Of a stretch of DNA of 64,000 bases, positions 1 through 8,905 are shown piece after piece. The position numbers and the translations under genes are program-made. The stretch spans positions 1-64,000 of the forward strand of contig JAFGEZ010000014.1 of NCBI GenBank assembly GCA_016931295.1. Reading direction: 5' to 3'. Numbering within the stretch: the first letter of the stretch is position 1; every line of letters starts with the position of its first letter. The DNA comes from Candidatus Krumholzibacteriota bacterium. GTDB lineage: Bacteria > Krumholzibacteriota > Krumholzibacteriia > Krumholzibacteriales > Krumholzibacteriaceae. The notes under the pieces were generated by a model. It was not told the DNA's origin. It searched no databases and worked only from the letters and a program-made list of their open reading frames with translations.

Positions 1-1144
1 GGTCCGCCGCGATCACGTCGCGGGCCCGCGCCGACCAGAAAACAGACGCCTCGGCGTCGGAGAGCTCCCGGCCCGCCTCGCGCGAGGCGATCTGCCGGGC
101 GTCCGCCACGAGCCCCCGCATGTCCGCGCGCATCCCCTCGGGCGGCTCGAAGGCCCCCGTCCCGCCCGGCCGGTTGCCGATGTAAAGGTTGATCCCGCCG
201 TGCGCGGGGAGGGGCAGCGGCGGGCCGCCGGCGCGCGCGTTGTGGATCGCGGCGGGGATCGCCGGGAGGATCGCGCCGGCGACGAGCAGGGCGGCGGCCG
301 CCGCCCCCGCCTTCCAGTTCATCGCGGCCGCTTTGCGCGCGCCTCCCGCGGCCGCGTCGTGCCCGCCCGCCGCCCCCGTTTGCGCGGCCAGAAACAGGAA
401 ACGCGCGGCGAGAAGGGGCAGGAGGAGCCCGAAGAGATTCGGGCGGCCGAGAACGCCGAGCCCCGCGACGATCCCGAGAAGGAAGATCGCGCCGCGGAGC
501 GACACGGACCGCCGCCCGATGCGGAGGCGCCCCGGCGTTTGTGTGGCCGCCGGCCCGTCGCCCGGCGTCCGGCCGCCCGCCAGTCCGCCGCCGAGGACCT
601 CGTCGATCCCGAGCGCGAGACAGAAGGCCGCCGCGAAGAGGAAGGTCACGGCGGAGGTGGCGAGAAGGCTCCCCTCGTAGAGTACGAACTGCGGATAGAG
701 GACCGCCGCGGCGGCCGCGACGAGCCCCGCAGCGTCGGCGCGGCCCGTGCCGGCTCTCGCCGCGGACGCGTCCCCGCCGTTCGTCTCCCCGCCAGCCGCC
801 CCGCCGGCGAGTTGCCTGGCGGCGAAAAAGACGAGCGCGATCGTGAGGACGCCGAAGGCCGCGTTGAGGATCCTCGCCGCGAGGAATCCCGCGCCGAAGA
901 GCCGGAACAGCACGGAGAGGAGGACGGGATAGAGGGGATTGAAGGTGAGCGGCCCCGCGGGGAATCCGTTCCCGGACGCCATGGCGGCGGCCGTCTCCCG
1001 GTAGAACCGCACGTCGAGCGGTTCGATGTCGCCGAGCGGCGAACGGGACAGCTCGACGAAGAAGACGATCCGCAGAATGACGGCGACGAGAAGGATCGCG
1101 GCGAACAGGAGGCCCGTCCGTCGATGTCGCGCCCCGATGGTCAT
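1..1144 (-). CDS. ArnT/PMT-like membrane glycosyltransferase (3' end cut by window)
   Basis: Probable polyprenyl-phosphate-sugar-dependent glycosyltransferase of the GT39/ArnT (PMT_2) type, acting at the outer face of the inner membrane. About 381 residues are visible, open to the window edge. The N-terminus has a transmembrane helix (about residues 11-30), then an acidic periplasmic-type loop (ELSRSPLGDIEPLDVRFYRE) and the family-like stretch NPLYPVLLSVLFRLFG, followed by several more hydrophobic helices. The ATG at 1144-1142 overlaps the stop of the preceding GT2 gene in an ATGA junction, so it is translationally coupled as the fourth gene of a minus-strand glycan operon. Two Ala/Gly-rich insertions sit between helices. 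The family is assigned from topology and the N-terminal pattern; the substrate cannot be read. Confidence 0.8.
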   Translation of the reverse strand, partial: MTIGARHRRTGLLFAAILLVAVILRIVFFVELSRSPLGDIEPLDVRFYRETAAAMASGNGFPAGPLTFNPLYPVLLSVLFRLFGAGFLAARILNAAFGVLTIALVFFAARQLAGGAAGGETNGGDASAARAGTGRADAAGLVAAAAAVLYPQFVLYEGSLLATSAVTFLFAAAFCLALGIDEVLGGGLAGGRTPGDGPAATQTPGRLRIGRRSVSLRGAIFLLGIVAGLGVLGRPNLFGLLLPLLAARFLFLAAQTGAAGGHDAAAGGARKAAAMNWKAGAAAAALLVAGAILPAIPAAIHNARAGGPPLPLPAHGGINLYIGNRPGGTGAFEPPEGMRADMRGLVADARQIASREAGRELSDAEASVFWSARARDVIAAD

Positions 1145-2163
1145 CGTCCGTCCTTTCCGCTCCGCGGCGCCGGCCCGCCGCACCCGTTCCCGTTTCGTTC
1201 CGCTTGCCCGCGGCGGGGCCGCGTTTGCCGGCCCGCCGCGACGATCCGCGGCAGGTCGCGCCAGAGCATTGTATACCCGCGCGCCGCCGCCTTCAAGCCG
1301 GCCCCGTCGCGCCGCGCGAGGGCGGCGGCGAACCGGGCCGCCGGCTCGAGGAGACAGGCGGCCAGGAGGAGCCCGGCGGCAGTTGCCCCCCCGAAATGCT
1401 TTTGCGCGTAGAGGATGCGGCTGCGCGCCCCGTAGAAGAGCCGCGCGGCCACGTCGCTCCCCGACGCCCCGCCTCCGCGGTGGAAAGCGGCGGCCTCGGC
1501 GAGATAGCGGCTTCGCCAGCCCGCGCGGGCGAGTCGGAGCGAGAGGTCGAGCTCCTCCATGTAGACGAAGAAGCGCTCGTCGAACCCTCCGGCCGCTTCG
1601 AAAGGCGCGCGCCGGACGAGGAAGAAGGCGCCGGTCACCTGGTCGACGTCGCGGCTCTCCGCGTGATCCCACGCCTCCATCCGGTAGCCGGGAAACAGCC
1701 GCGGAAAGAGCCGGTCGAGGCCGAGCATGCGGTGGAGGAGGAGAGGCGGCGTCGGGAACCGCGCGCAGGCGCGGTTCGACCTGCCCGCCTCGTCGAGGAG
1801 CGTGATCCCGACGACCGCCGTTTGCTCTCCCGCGGCGCCGGAGAGGAAGGCGACGGGCACGGAGAGCGAGTCGGCGAGGAGCCGGGTGTCGGGATTGAGG
1901 AAGAGGAGGAGATCGGCGACGCTTCCCCGCGCTCCCTGGTTGCACGCGGCGGCGAACCCGCGGTTCTCTTCGTTGCGGACGATCTCGAGCGCGATTTCCG
2001 GGGGTGCATCGATTTGGTCGGAGCCGTCAATCGACGCGTTGTCGACGACGACGACCCGCCGGAGGGAGACCCCGCCGTCCAGGGCGCCGGGGATCGAGGC
2101 CACGCAGTCGCGGAGCTGCCCGCCGGTGTTCCAGTTGACGATGACGATGTCGAGCGAGAGCAC
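1141..2163 (-). CDS. Glycosyltransferase family 2 (rhamnosyltransferase-like)
   Basis: A 340-residue GT-A fold glycosyltransferase, probably adding a sugar to a lipid-linked surface glycan on the cytoplasmic side. It begins LDIVIVNWN, has VVVDNAS, the nucleotide-sugar/metal motif FLNPDTR, TGAFFLVRR, and the acceptor/catalytic region FVYMEELDLSLRLARAGW, the usual order in WbbL-like GT2 enzymes. The start is a GTG at 2163-2161, five bases after the preceding stop, with GGAGGTGA upstream; the frame remains open further upstream but only as antisense overlap with the GT4 gene. The C-terminal 30 residues are basic and low complexity. It lies between a GT4 gene and an ArnT-like gene. Confidence 0.88.
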   Translation of the reverse strand: MLSLDIVIVNWNTGGQLRDCVASIPGALDGGVSLRRVVVVDNASIDGSDQIDAPPEIALEIVRNEENRGFAAACNQGARGSVADLLLFLNPDTRLLADSLSVPVAFLSGAAGEQTAVVGITLLDEAGRSNRACARFPTPPLLLHRMLGLDRLFPRLFPGYRMEAWDHAESRDVDQVTGAFFLVRRAPFEAAGGFDERFFVYMEELDLSLRLARAGWRSRYLAEAAAFHRGGGASGSDVAARLFYGARSRILYAQKHFGGATAAGLLLAACLLEPAARFAAALARRDGAGLKAAARGYTMLWRDLPRIVAAGRQTRPRRGQAERNGNGCGGPAPRSGKDGR

Positions 2164-2167
2164 GCCG

Positions 2168-3496
2168 TCACCTCCCCTTCGCCGCTTCGTCGAGGATGCG
2201 GGCGAGTTCCGCGGCGAGCCGTCCCCGCTCGTAGCGGCCGGCGTCGAATCCCCGTCTTGTCGGTGGTCGTGCGGGTTCGCGGTGTATCCGCCGGATCGCC
2301 GCGGCGATCGCCTCCGTGTCGCCCGGGTCCACCGCGCCGCCGCGCCCCGAGGCCTCGAGCAGGTCGCGCGTGGCCCCCGGCGAGACGAGCCCGAGGATCC
2401 AGCCACCGGCGCCGATGTACTCGTAGAGCTTGCCGCGCACGTAGAAGCGCGAGTCGCGGGCCGTCTCGACGAGGAGCAGGAGATCGGCGCGGCGCGCGAT
2501 GGCGAGGGCGTCGCGGCGGGGCAGCGGGCCGGTGAGAAGCACGAGCGAGGTGAGCCCCGCCTCCTCGAGAAGCGCCGGCGCCTCCCCGCCCGCCTCCCCG
2601 ACGAAGAGGACGCGATCGCGGCCGGGCACGAGTTCCCCCCGCGATACGAGGACGACGAGCGCGTCGAGAAGGGCCGCGGGCGGCCGGTTCCGCCCGGCGC
2701 GCCGTTCGAAGGTGCCGATATGGGCCGCGACGAAGCGGGCGCCGCCGATCGCCTCCGCGCTGCGCCCGGAGAGTGCGTCCGCGGCCGCCATCTCGTCGGC
2801 GTCCCAGCCGTTCGTGACGCAGTGGATGCGGCCGGCCGCGGCGGGATACCGTTCGCGGTAGCGCGCCGCCGCCTCCGGCGTGTTGAGGACGACGGCGGCC
2901 GCCGCACCGACGCACGCCGCCTCCATCCCCTCCTCGATCCGCCGCCGGAGCGGGTCGCTGCCCGCGGCGTCGATGATCGGTTCGATCGTCCACGGATCGC
3001 GCAGATCCATCACCCAGGGCAGCGCGCTCCGGCGGGCGAGGCGCAGGGCGAGCAGGTGGGTGGAGTGCGGCGGCGAGGTGGAGTAGACGAGATCGATCCG
3101 CTCCTGCCGTACGATCCTGCGCGCCTCGCCGCGGGCGCGGAGCGCCCAGCGGATCTTGTTGTCCGGGATCATGAGCCGCCGGTCCGCGAAGCGAAGCAGT
3201 GCCCGGCGCGCCCGATCGATCACGCCGCCGCCGGCCGCACCGGCGCCCTCGCCACCCGCGTCCGCGTCGCCGGCGGCGGCGCGGCTCAGCACGGCGCCGT
3301 GCGGCTCGGAGACCCGCACGACGCGCTCTCCCGCCGCGCCGGGTCCGCCGCCGAATCGCCCCGTCGTGAAAACGACCGGCTCCCAGCCGAGCGCCGGCAG
3401 GCGCCGGGCGAAGGAAACGCTCCGCGGCACGCCGCCGTTCGCCATCGGCGGGTAGTGGTAGCAGAGCATGAGGACGCGGCGCGCAGCGGGCGTCAT
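2168..3496 (-). CDS. Glycosyltransferase family 4
   Basis: A 442-residue GT-B glycosyltransferase. The N-terminus reads RVLMLCYHYPPMANGGVPR, the typical acceptor-domain opening with a glycine-rich loop. The central HSTHLLALRLARR and WVMDLRDPW stretches belong to the N-terminal Rossmann domain. The C-terminal donor domain carries VTNGWD, VAAHIGTF and GKLYEYIGAGGWI, which corresponds to the nucleotide-sugar binding E-x7-E region. It is the second gene of the flippase-GT4-GT2-ArnT operon, 54 bp after the flippase and four bp before the GT2 start. The substrate is unknown; sugar transfer to an undecaprenyl-linked intermediate is inferred from the operon. Confidence 0.88.
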   Translation of the reverse strand: MTPAARRVLMLCYHYPPMANGGVPRSVSFARRLPALGWEPVVFTTGRFGGGPGAAGERVVRVSEPHGAVLSRAAAGDADAGGEGAGAAGGGVIDRARRALLRFADRRLMIPDNKIRWALRARGEARRIVRQERIDLVYSTSPPHSTHLLALRLARRSALPWVMDLRDPWTIEPIIDAAGSDPLRRRIEEGMEAACVGAAAAVVLNTPEAAARYRERYPAAAGRIHCVTNGWDADEMAAADALSGRSAEAIGGARFVAAHIGTFERRAGRNRPPAALLDALVVLVSRGELVPGRDRVLFVGEAGGEAPALLEEAGLTSLVLLTGPLPRRDALAIARRADLLLLVETARDSRFYVRGKLYEYIGAGGWILGLVSPGATRDLLEASGRGGAVDPGDTEAIAAAIRRIHREPARPPTRRGFDAGRYERGRLAAELARILDEAAKGR

Positions 3497-3550
3497 TTCG
3501 ATCCCTCCCCCGCGGCGCCGGCACCTCGCCTGCCTCCTCTCCCGCCCAGC

Positions 3551-4882
3551 TCAGCCATCGCGCCGTCTCCGGGCGAGGATCGACGGTATGCGCAGCGGGA
3601 CGGCGAGGGCGAGGAGCATCATCCGCCCGGCGGACCGGGCCGGCCGGTAGACGGCGCATGCGCCGAAGGTGGCCAGCGCGTAGGTGACGATCGTGGCCGT
3701 CGCCGCGCCGATCCCGCCGTAGCGCGGGATGAGGACGAGGTTGAGCGCGACGTTCGCAGCGCAGCCGATCGCGTTGGAGTAGAAGAAGAAGGTCATGAAC
3801 CCCTCGGTGAGGAGCCACCGGCCGAGGCCGGCGCGGAGGAAGACGAAGAGCCCCGCCCAGATGTGTATCGCCAGGATCGGGGCGGCGCCGGCGTACTGCG
3901 CGCCGAAGAGCAGGCGCACGAGCGGACCGGCGCCGACGGTGAAGACGACCGCCGTGGCGAGGGCCGTCGCGGCGAGGAAATCGTAGAGCTGCTGGAGGCG
4001 ACGCCGGTAGAGATCGCCGTCGCGCTCGCGGGCGCGCACGAGGGCGGGGAAGACCGAGGAGGAGATGGCGACGGGCACGAAGTACCACACCTCGGAGAGC
4101 CGCACCGCGGTGGAGTAGATGCCGACCGCCTCGTCGCCGATCATCCCCCCGAGCATCACCTGGTCGATCCTGAGGTAGAGGATCGAGAGGACGCCGGAGA
4201 GGATGAGGGTCCACGATTGGCCGAGGAGATCGCGGGCACGGGCGAGGCGGAACCGCCACGCGGAGAGCCGCAGGCCGCGCAGCCGGTAGACGGCGACGAG
4301 CCCGCCGGCGACGGCGACCATCTCGAAGGTGGCCACCGCCGCGAAGGCGACGACCGGCGCCCGGGCGAGGATCATCGCCACCTTCCCCGCCGAGGCGAGC
4401 AGGAGGGCGACGGCGCGGGCGATGACGGGGTACTTCGACTCGACCTGCGACTGGAACCAGAGGTCGATGGAGTCGAAGGCGCGGAAGAGGATGCCGAAGG
4501 CGATGATCGCCGTCATGATCCTGATCGCGGCGTCGTCGCGGACGAGCGCGATCGAGAGGGAGGCGGCGGCGAATGCGACCGCGCCCCCCACGAGACGCAG
4601 GAAGAAGACGGTGCCGAGGATCTCGCCCCGCTCGGCCGGCTCGCGGACGATGTCCCGCACGACGAGCCCCTCGAGGCCCAGCTGCGCGATCGGCGTGAAG
4701 AGGGTGACGAAGGCGATCGCGTAGCTGAAGGCGCCGAAACGGTCGGGGCCGAGATAGCGGGCCAGCCAGACGCTGACGAAGAGGCCGATGAGGATCCTGA
4801 GCACCTTGAGCGAGAAGAGCCAGCCGGTGTTGACGATGATCTTCCTGAGGGCCGAGGTGATCCTGAATCCGCTGTCCTTCAT
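3551..4882 (-). CDS. Wzx-like polysaccharide flippase (MATE/MOP family)
   Basis: A 443-residue polytopic membrane protein with about twelve to fourteen hydrophobic segments. The opening (NTGWLFSLKVLRILIGLF, then VWLARYLGPDRFGAFSYAIAF) is the hallmark of the polysaccharide_synt/Wzx flippase family: a pore-lining first helix and the ARYLGP.xFG motif. It would move lipid-linked oligosaccharide across the inner membrane. The ATG at 4882-4880 is followed immediately by a basic/amphipathic leader. It is the first gene of the minus-strand glycan operon that continues with GT4, GT2 and ArnT-like genes. The reading frame stays open far upstream of this ATG, but that extension is antisense to the M1 aminopeptidase and was not used. 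Confidence 0.88.
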   Translation of the reverse strand: MKDSGFRITSALRKIIVNTGWLFSLKVLRILIGLFVSVWLARYLGPDRFGAFSYAIAFVTLFTPIAQLGLEGLVVRDIVREPAERGEILGTVFFLRLVGGAVAFAAASLSIALVRDDAAIRIMTAIIAFGILFRAFDSIDLWFQSQVESKYPVIARAVALLLASAGKVAMILARAPVVAFAAVATFEMVAVAGGLVAVYRLRGLRLSAWRFRLARARDLLGQSWTLILSGVLSILYLRIDQVMLGGMIGDEAVGIYSTAVRLSEVWYFVPVAISSSVFPALVRARERDGDLYRRRLQQLYDFLAATALATAVVFTVGAGPLVRLLFGAQYAGAAPILAIHIWAGLFVFLRAGLGRWLLTEGFMTFFFYSNAIGCAANVALNLVLIPRYGGIGAATATIVTYALATFGACAVYRPARSAGRMMLLALAVPLRIPSILARRRRDG

Positions 4883-5046
4883 CGCTCCCGCCTCCGGCGC
4901 CGGGCCGTTCCGCGCGCGGCCCGGTGCGCGGAGGCGACCCCCGCCCCGCGCCCCGCGGCCGGTCGGGCGGAAGTATACGCGAGCAGGCGCGGCGATGAAA
5001 GCCCCAATCCCCGGGCCGGGTGCTGGAACGGCCCGCCGGAAAATGC

Positions 5047-5052
5047 TATAAT
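5047..5052 (+). promoter_or_regulatory. Extended -10 promoter of the M1 aminopeptidase gene
   Basis: TGCTATAAT is a perfect extended -10 (TGn plus TATAAT) ending only five bases before the first ATG of the aminopeptidase gene. No convincing -35 is needed for this class. A start about seven bases downstream would place the 5' end on the ATG pair itself, suggesting a leaderless message; no ribosome binding site is visible. Confidence 0.5.
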
Positions 5053-5056
5053 CATC

Positions 5057-7093
5057 ATGATGAGACCCTGTTTCCGACCCACACGGTTCCGGTGGCACGT
5101 CCCCGCCGCGCTCTTGGCGGCGGCCTTCCTCTCGGCGGCGACGCCGGCGGCGGCGCAGGGTCCCTATCGCCTCATCCACGGCGACATCCTCCGGCACGCG
5201 GAATCCCCGGACGCCGCCCGGCTCCTCGCCCCGCCCCCGACGGCGGGGCAGCTGGCGTACGACGTCCTCCACTACGACCTCGACGTTGCCATCTTCCCCG
5301 GGGTCCGCGAGATCGACGGCACGGTCGCCGTGACCGTCTCCTGCCTCGCCGCCGGACTCGATTCGATCGAGCTGGACCTCGATCCCTCCTATGGCGTCCT
5401 CATGACGACCGACGCCGGCGGCATGCCACTCGCACGGACCCGGCCGGGCGACCACGTCGTGATCCATCTCGCCGGGCCCCTCGCCGCGGGCGAGGAAACG
5501 ACGGTCGTCGTCCACTGGACCGGCAGCCCCGAGGCGGCCGACGAGCCGGGGCTCTTCTTCCGCGAGTATCTCGGCGAGCCGCTCGTCTTCTCGCTCAGCC
5601 AGCCGTGGAGCGCCCGGGCCTGGTGGCCCTGCAAGGACGTCCCGGAGGACAAGGCGACCTTCGATCTCGCCTTCGCCGTTCCCGCCGGGCTCGTCGCGGC
5701 GTCGAACGGCGTGCTCGTCGAGAGCGGGCCCGACACACTGCGGGGAGAGCCCTGCGACGTGTACCGGTGGCGCACGAATCACCCGATGGCCGTCTACCTC
5801 GCCTCGGTGGCCGCCTATCCGTACACGACGATCGAGGATGTCTTCGAATACGCGCCAGGCGACACGATGCCCGTCGTCCACTACGTCTTCCCGTCGCGGG
5901 AATGGGTGTGCCGCCAGGACTTCTCGATCACCGTGCCGGCCCTCGGGTTCTTCTCCTCGATCTTCGGCCCCTATCCCTTCGCCGACGAGAAGTACGGCGC
6001 GGCCCTCTGCGACATCGGCGGCGGCATGGAGCACCAGACCCTGACGAGCTACGGCTGGCAACTGGCCGACGGAACGCACCGCTACGACTGGGTCTTCGTC
6101 CACGAGATGTCGCACCAGTGGTTCGGCGACGCCGTCACCTGCCATGACTGGAGCGAGATCTGGCTGAACGAGGGGTTCGCCTCCTACGCCGAGGCGCTGT
6201 GGTTCGAGCATGTGGACGGCCCGGCGGCGCTCCGCGACTACATGGACGCGAAGGACCGCCCCGACCGGTGGCACGGCCCGATCCTCCGCGACCCGGACGT
6301 GGACGACCCGATGTACTACTTCGACGACGTCGTCTACAACAAGGCCGCGTGGATGCTCCACATGCTCCGTCGCGTCGTCGGCGACGCGGTCTTCTTCGCC
6401 GCCCTCGAGAGCTACGCCGGCGACCCTCGCTACCGCTACGCGACGGCGCGCACGGAGGATTTCCGGGCGGTGTGCGAGGCACTGTACGGCCATTCCCTCA
6501 ACTGGTTCTTCGACGAGTGGCTCATCCGCGACGACCGGCTCCAGGTGCGCTGGGAGTGGAGCCAGAGCCTCCTCGCCGGTGAGATCGTCCTCACCCTGCT
6601 GGTGACCCAGCTCCAGTCGACGGCCTACACGATGCCGATCGACTGCGCCATCGAGACGACGTCCGGCACGACGGAGGAGCGGATCTGGATTTACTCGCCG
6701 GCCGACACATTCACCTTCGTCCTCGACCGGCCGGCGATCGACATCCGTCTCGACGACGGCCACTGGGTGCTCTGCGACCGGATCGCCGGCGGCGCGACCG
6801 CCGCGGAGATCCCCGCGCCGACGGCCCTGCGCGGGGCCTTCCCCAACCCCTGCAATCCCTCGACGACGATCCGCTTCGATCTCGCCTCCCCCGGGCGGGT
6901 CGCCCTGCGCCTCTACGACGTCCGCGGCGCCCTCGTGCGCGTCCTGCTCGACGAGCGCCTCGGCACCGGCGGATGGGAGATCGCCTGGGACGGACGGAAC
7001 GACGCAGGGCGCCCCCTCGCCGCGGGCGTCTACTTCTGCCGCCTCCGGGCCGCGGGAGAGACCTTCACCTCGAAGATCGTCCTCGCCCGCTGA
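5057..7093 (+). CDS. Secreted M1-family aminopeptidase with FlgD-like sorting domain
   Basis: A 678-residue zinc aminopeptidase of the gluzincin M1 family. Residues 1-31 form a signal peptide (hydrophobic core, Ala-rich cleavage site before QGPYRL). The catalytic domain holds the exopeptidase motif GGGMEHQ around residues 321-327 and the zinc site HEMSH at 349-353, with the third ligand in NEGFASY (Glu 372), the usual HExxH-x18-E spacing. The C-terminal 85 residues are a FlgD-like/type IX-style sorting domain (FPNPCNPSTTIRF, then GVYFCRL and a short basic end), so the enzyme is probably exported across both membranes. Two ATGs in tandem (5057 and 5060) could start translation; no Shine-Dalgarno precedes them. 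It stands alone, divergent from the flippase operon. Confidence 0.93.
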   Translation: MMRPCFRPTRFRWHVPAALLAAAFLSAATPAAAQGPYRLIHGDILRHAESPDAARLLAPPPTAGQLAYDVLHYDLDVAIFPGVREIDGTVAVTVSCLAAGLDSIELDLDPSYGVLMTTDAGGMPLARTRPGDHVVIHLAGPLAAGEETTVVVHWTGSPEAADEPGLFFREYLGEPLVFSLSQPWSARAWWPCKDVPEDKATFDLAFAVPAGLVAASNGVLVESGPDTLRGEPCDVYRWRTNHPMAVYLASVAAYPYTTIEDVFEYAPGDTMPVVHYVFPSREWVCRQDFSITVPALGFFSSIFGPYPFADEKYGAALCDIGGGMEHQTLTSYGWQLADGTHRYDWVFVHEMSHQWFGDAVTCHDWSEIWLNEGFASYAEALWFEHVDGPAALRDYMDAKDRPDRWHGPILRDPDVDDPMYYFDDVVYNKAAWMLHMLRRVVGDAVFFAALESYAGDPRYRYATARTEDFRAVCEALYGHSLNWFFDEWLIRDDRLQVRWEWSQSLLAGEIVLTLLVTQLQSTAYTMPIDCAIETTSGTTEERIWIYSPADTFTFVLDRPAIDIRLDDGHWVLCDRIAGGATAAEIPAPTALRGAFPNPCNPSTTIRFDLASPGRVALRLYDVRGALVRVLLDERLGTGGWEIAWDGRNDAGRPLAAGVYFCRLRAAGETFTSKIVLAR

Positions 7094-7183
7094 TCCCCCC
7101 GCGACCGGCGCCGCATGCTTTTTCGAATGGATCGCCCCGTCGGCGTGTATACCCTGTGAAGGCTCCATTCGAGGGGGAAAGAG

Positions 7184-7591
7184 ATGCACATGAACCGACG
7201 CACCATGCCGGCGGTTCTCGCCGCGGCGGCGATCATCTTCTCGGGCGCCGCCCCGGCCGGGCGCTCCGCGGACGGCGCGCGCCCCTGCGGGCACTGCGTG
7301 GAGGTCGGCGGGAAATCGGTCACCCTGCGGACGGCCCTCCACTCGGGACGTACGCTCCACATGACGATCGCGCTCGACGGCGGTCCCACGGTGACCTCTG
7401 TCGTCTACCGCGCCGCACCGGACCGATCGGCCGTCGCCAGGCGGCAGGAAGTCGGATTCGCCCGTCGGCCGGACGCGCCGCACCCGAGCGGACGATCGGG
7501 CCCGGGACGGCGGATCCTGCGCGCCGTGCGCGTCGCCAACCTGATCGCGGGCCTCCTCGCCCGCGCCGCCGGATTCGCCGCCGCAAGCTGA
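7184..7591 (+). CDS. Small secreted protein of unknown function
   Basis: I do not recognise this 135-residue protein. It has an N-terminal signal peptide (basic MHMNRR, hydrophobic Ala/Ile core, cleavage near GRSADG), a CGHC pair at about residues 31-34, a short beta-rich segment, and a basic tail ending in a hydrophobic stretch (VANLIAGLLARAAGF). A TATACC element at 7146-7151 and a purine-rich GGGGGAAAGAG just before the ATG support real expression. The second ATG at 7190 is an alternative start. The CGHC could be a redox or metal pair, but no thioredoxin fold is evident. It stands alone between the aminopeptidase and the aminotransferase genes. Confidence 0.5.
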   Translation: MHMNRRTMPAVLAAAAIIFSGAAPAGRSADGARPCGHCVEVGGKSVTLRTALHSGRTLHMTIALDGGPTVTSVVYRAAPDRSAVARRQEVGFARRPDAPHPSGRSGPGRRILRAVRVANLIAGLLARAAGFAAAS

Positions 7592-7688
7592 CCGCGCCCG
7601 GCCGCGGGCGCAACCATTCGCCGCCGGTCCCCGTAGACCGTTTGCCCCCCCGTGGGGAAATGCTGTATCCCCCCTCGCCCGCCGCGTG

Positions 7689-7694
7689 TATACT
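7689..7694 (+). promoter_or_regulatory. -10 element upstream of class V aminotransferase
   Basis: TATACT preceded by GTG, 30 bp before the ATG at 7724; no clear -35. The same GTGTATAC pattern occurs before the small secreted protein gene (near 7146). Confidence 0.4.
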
Positions 7695-7723
7695 CTGCCC
7701 GCGGACCGGAAACGGAGGATCGC

Positions 7724-8905
7724 ATGGACCGGGCTTCCGGATCGATCGACTGGCAGGGCTACCGCGCCGATTTTCCGGCGACGGAGCGGCTCGTCTATTA
7801 CAACAACGCGGCGATCAGCCCCCTCTCCACGCGGGCGCGGTCGGCCGCGGACGCCGTCGCGGCCGCCTTCGAGCGCGAGGGGATCCTCTGCGAAAAGCGC
7901 GTCTTCGGGCGCGTCGGCGAGATCCGGAAGGCGGCGGCGACGCTCATCGGGGCCGCCCCCGAGGAGATCGCCTTCACCCGCAACACCACGCAGGGCGTCC
8001 TGATCGCGGCGAACGGCATCCGCTGGCGCGCCGGCGAGAACGTCGTCCTCCCCTCCGTGGAATTTCCCGCGAACGTCTACCCGTGGATGGCGCAGCGGCG
8101 CCGCGGCGTCGAACTGCGCTTCGTCGAGCCCCGCGACGGCATCGTGACGACGGAGATGATCGAGGCGGCCTGCGACGGCCGGACGCGCGCCGTCACCGTC
8201 TCCTGGGTGCAGTTCTCCTCCGGCTACCGCGTCGATCTCGCCCGGCTCGGCGCCTTCTGCCGGGAAAGCGGGATCCTGCTGCACGTGGACGCGATCCAGG
8301 GACTCGGCGCCCTCGCCTGCGACGTCGAGCGCCTGGGGATCGATCTGCTCTCGGCGGGAGGGCACAAGTGGCTCCTCGCCGTGCCGGGGATCGGTCTCCT
8401 CTACTGCCGGCGCGGGCTCCTCGACGAGCTCGACGTGTGGAATCCCGGCTGGCTCGGCGTGAAGGACGCGTGGAACTTCCTCGACTACAGGCTCGAATGG
8501 CGTCCCGACGCGGCGCGCTTCGAGGAGGGCTCGGCGAACCTCCTCGGCGTCGCCGCGCTGGGGGCGGCGATCGACCGCTTTCTCGAGATCGGGCCGGCCG
8601 CCGTCGAGGAGCGTGTGCTTTATCTCGCCGGCGCGCTCGCCGACGGCCTCGCCGACCGGGGCCACGAGCTCGTCACGCCCCGCGAAGACGACCGGCGGGC
8701 GGGGATCGTCTGCTTCCGCCTCGCCGGCGGCGGCACGGACGAGGCCTTCGCCGCACTCCGGGAGGCGGGCGTCGTGGCGAGCCTCCGCGAGGGGGCCATC
8801 CGGCTGAGCCCTCATTTCTTCAACGACGAAATGGACATGTCGCGTTTCTTCACCGCGCTCGACCGGTCGGCCGGGCGCTCGCACAAAGGACGGAGCCATG
8901 GCTGA
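7724..8905 (+). CDS. Class V aminotransferase (cysteine desulfurase-like fold)
   Basis: A 393-residue PLP-dependent fold-type I enzyme of the class V aminotransferase/cysteine desulfurase superfamily. It opens with YYNNAAISPLS, carries FTRNTTQGV for the phosphate-binding region, VSWVQFSSGYRVDL and HVDAIQGLGAL with the PLP-binding Asp, then the Schiff-base lysine in LLSAGGHKWLLAVPGIG. These mark the isopenicillin-N-epimerase-like branch rather than IscS/SufS, since no active-site Cys loop is seen. The ATG at 7724 follows GGAGG; an earlier in-frame ATG at 7652 precedes the -10 element and is unlikely. It overlaps the next gene by eight bases, so all three genes to 9991 are probably one transcript. 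The exact substrate is unknown. Confidence 0.85.
   Translation: MDRASGSIDWQGYRADFPATERLVYYNNAAISPLSTRARSAADAVAAAFEREGILCEKRVFGRVGEIRKAAATLIGAAPEEIAFTRNTTQGVLIAANGIRWRAGENVVLPSVEFPANVYPWMAQRRRGVELRFVEPRDGIVTTEMIEAACDGRTRAVTVSWVQFSSGYRVDLARLGAFCRESGILLHVDAIQGLGALACDVERLGIDLLSAGGHKWLLAVPGIGLLYCRRGLLDELDVWNPGWLGVKDAWNFLDYRLEWRPDAARFEEGSANLLGVAALGAAIDRFLEIGPAAVEERVLYLAGALADGLADRGHELVTPREDDRRAGIVCFRLAGGGTDEAFAALREAGVVASLREGAIRLSPHFFNDEMDMSRFFTALDRSAGRSHKGRSHG

Noticed and set aside
200-1411. Plus-strand open frame near the window start
   Set aside because: Antisense to the ArnT-like gene; Arg/Glu-rich with no family similarity.
1727-7093. Very long plus-strand open frame reaching upstream of the aminopeptidase
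   Set aside because: It is the high-GC antisense of the GT and flippase genes; composition is Arg/Asp/Gly-rich and only the part from 5057 matches a protein family and has a promoter.
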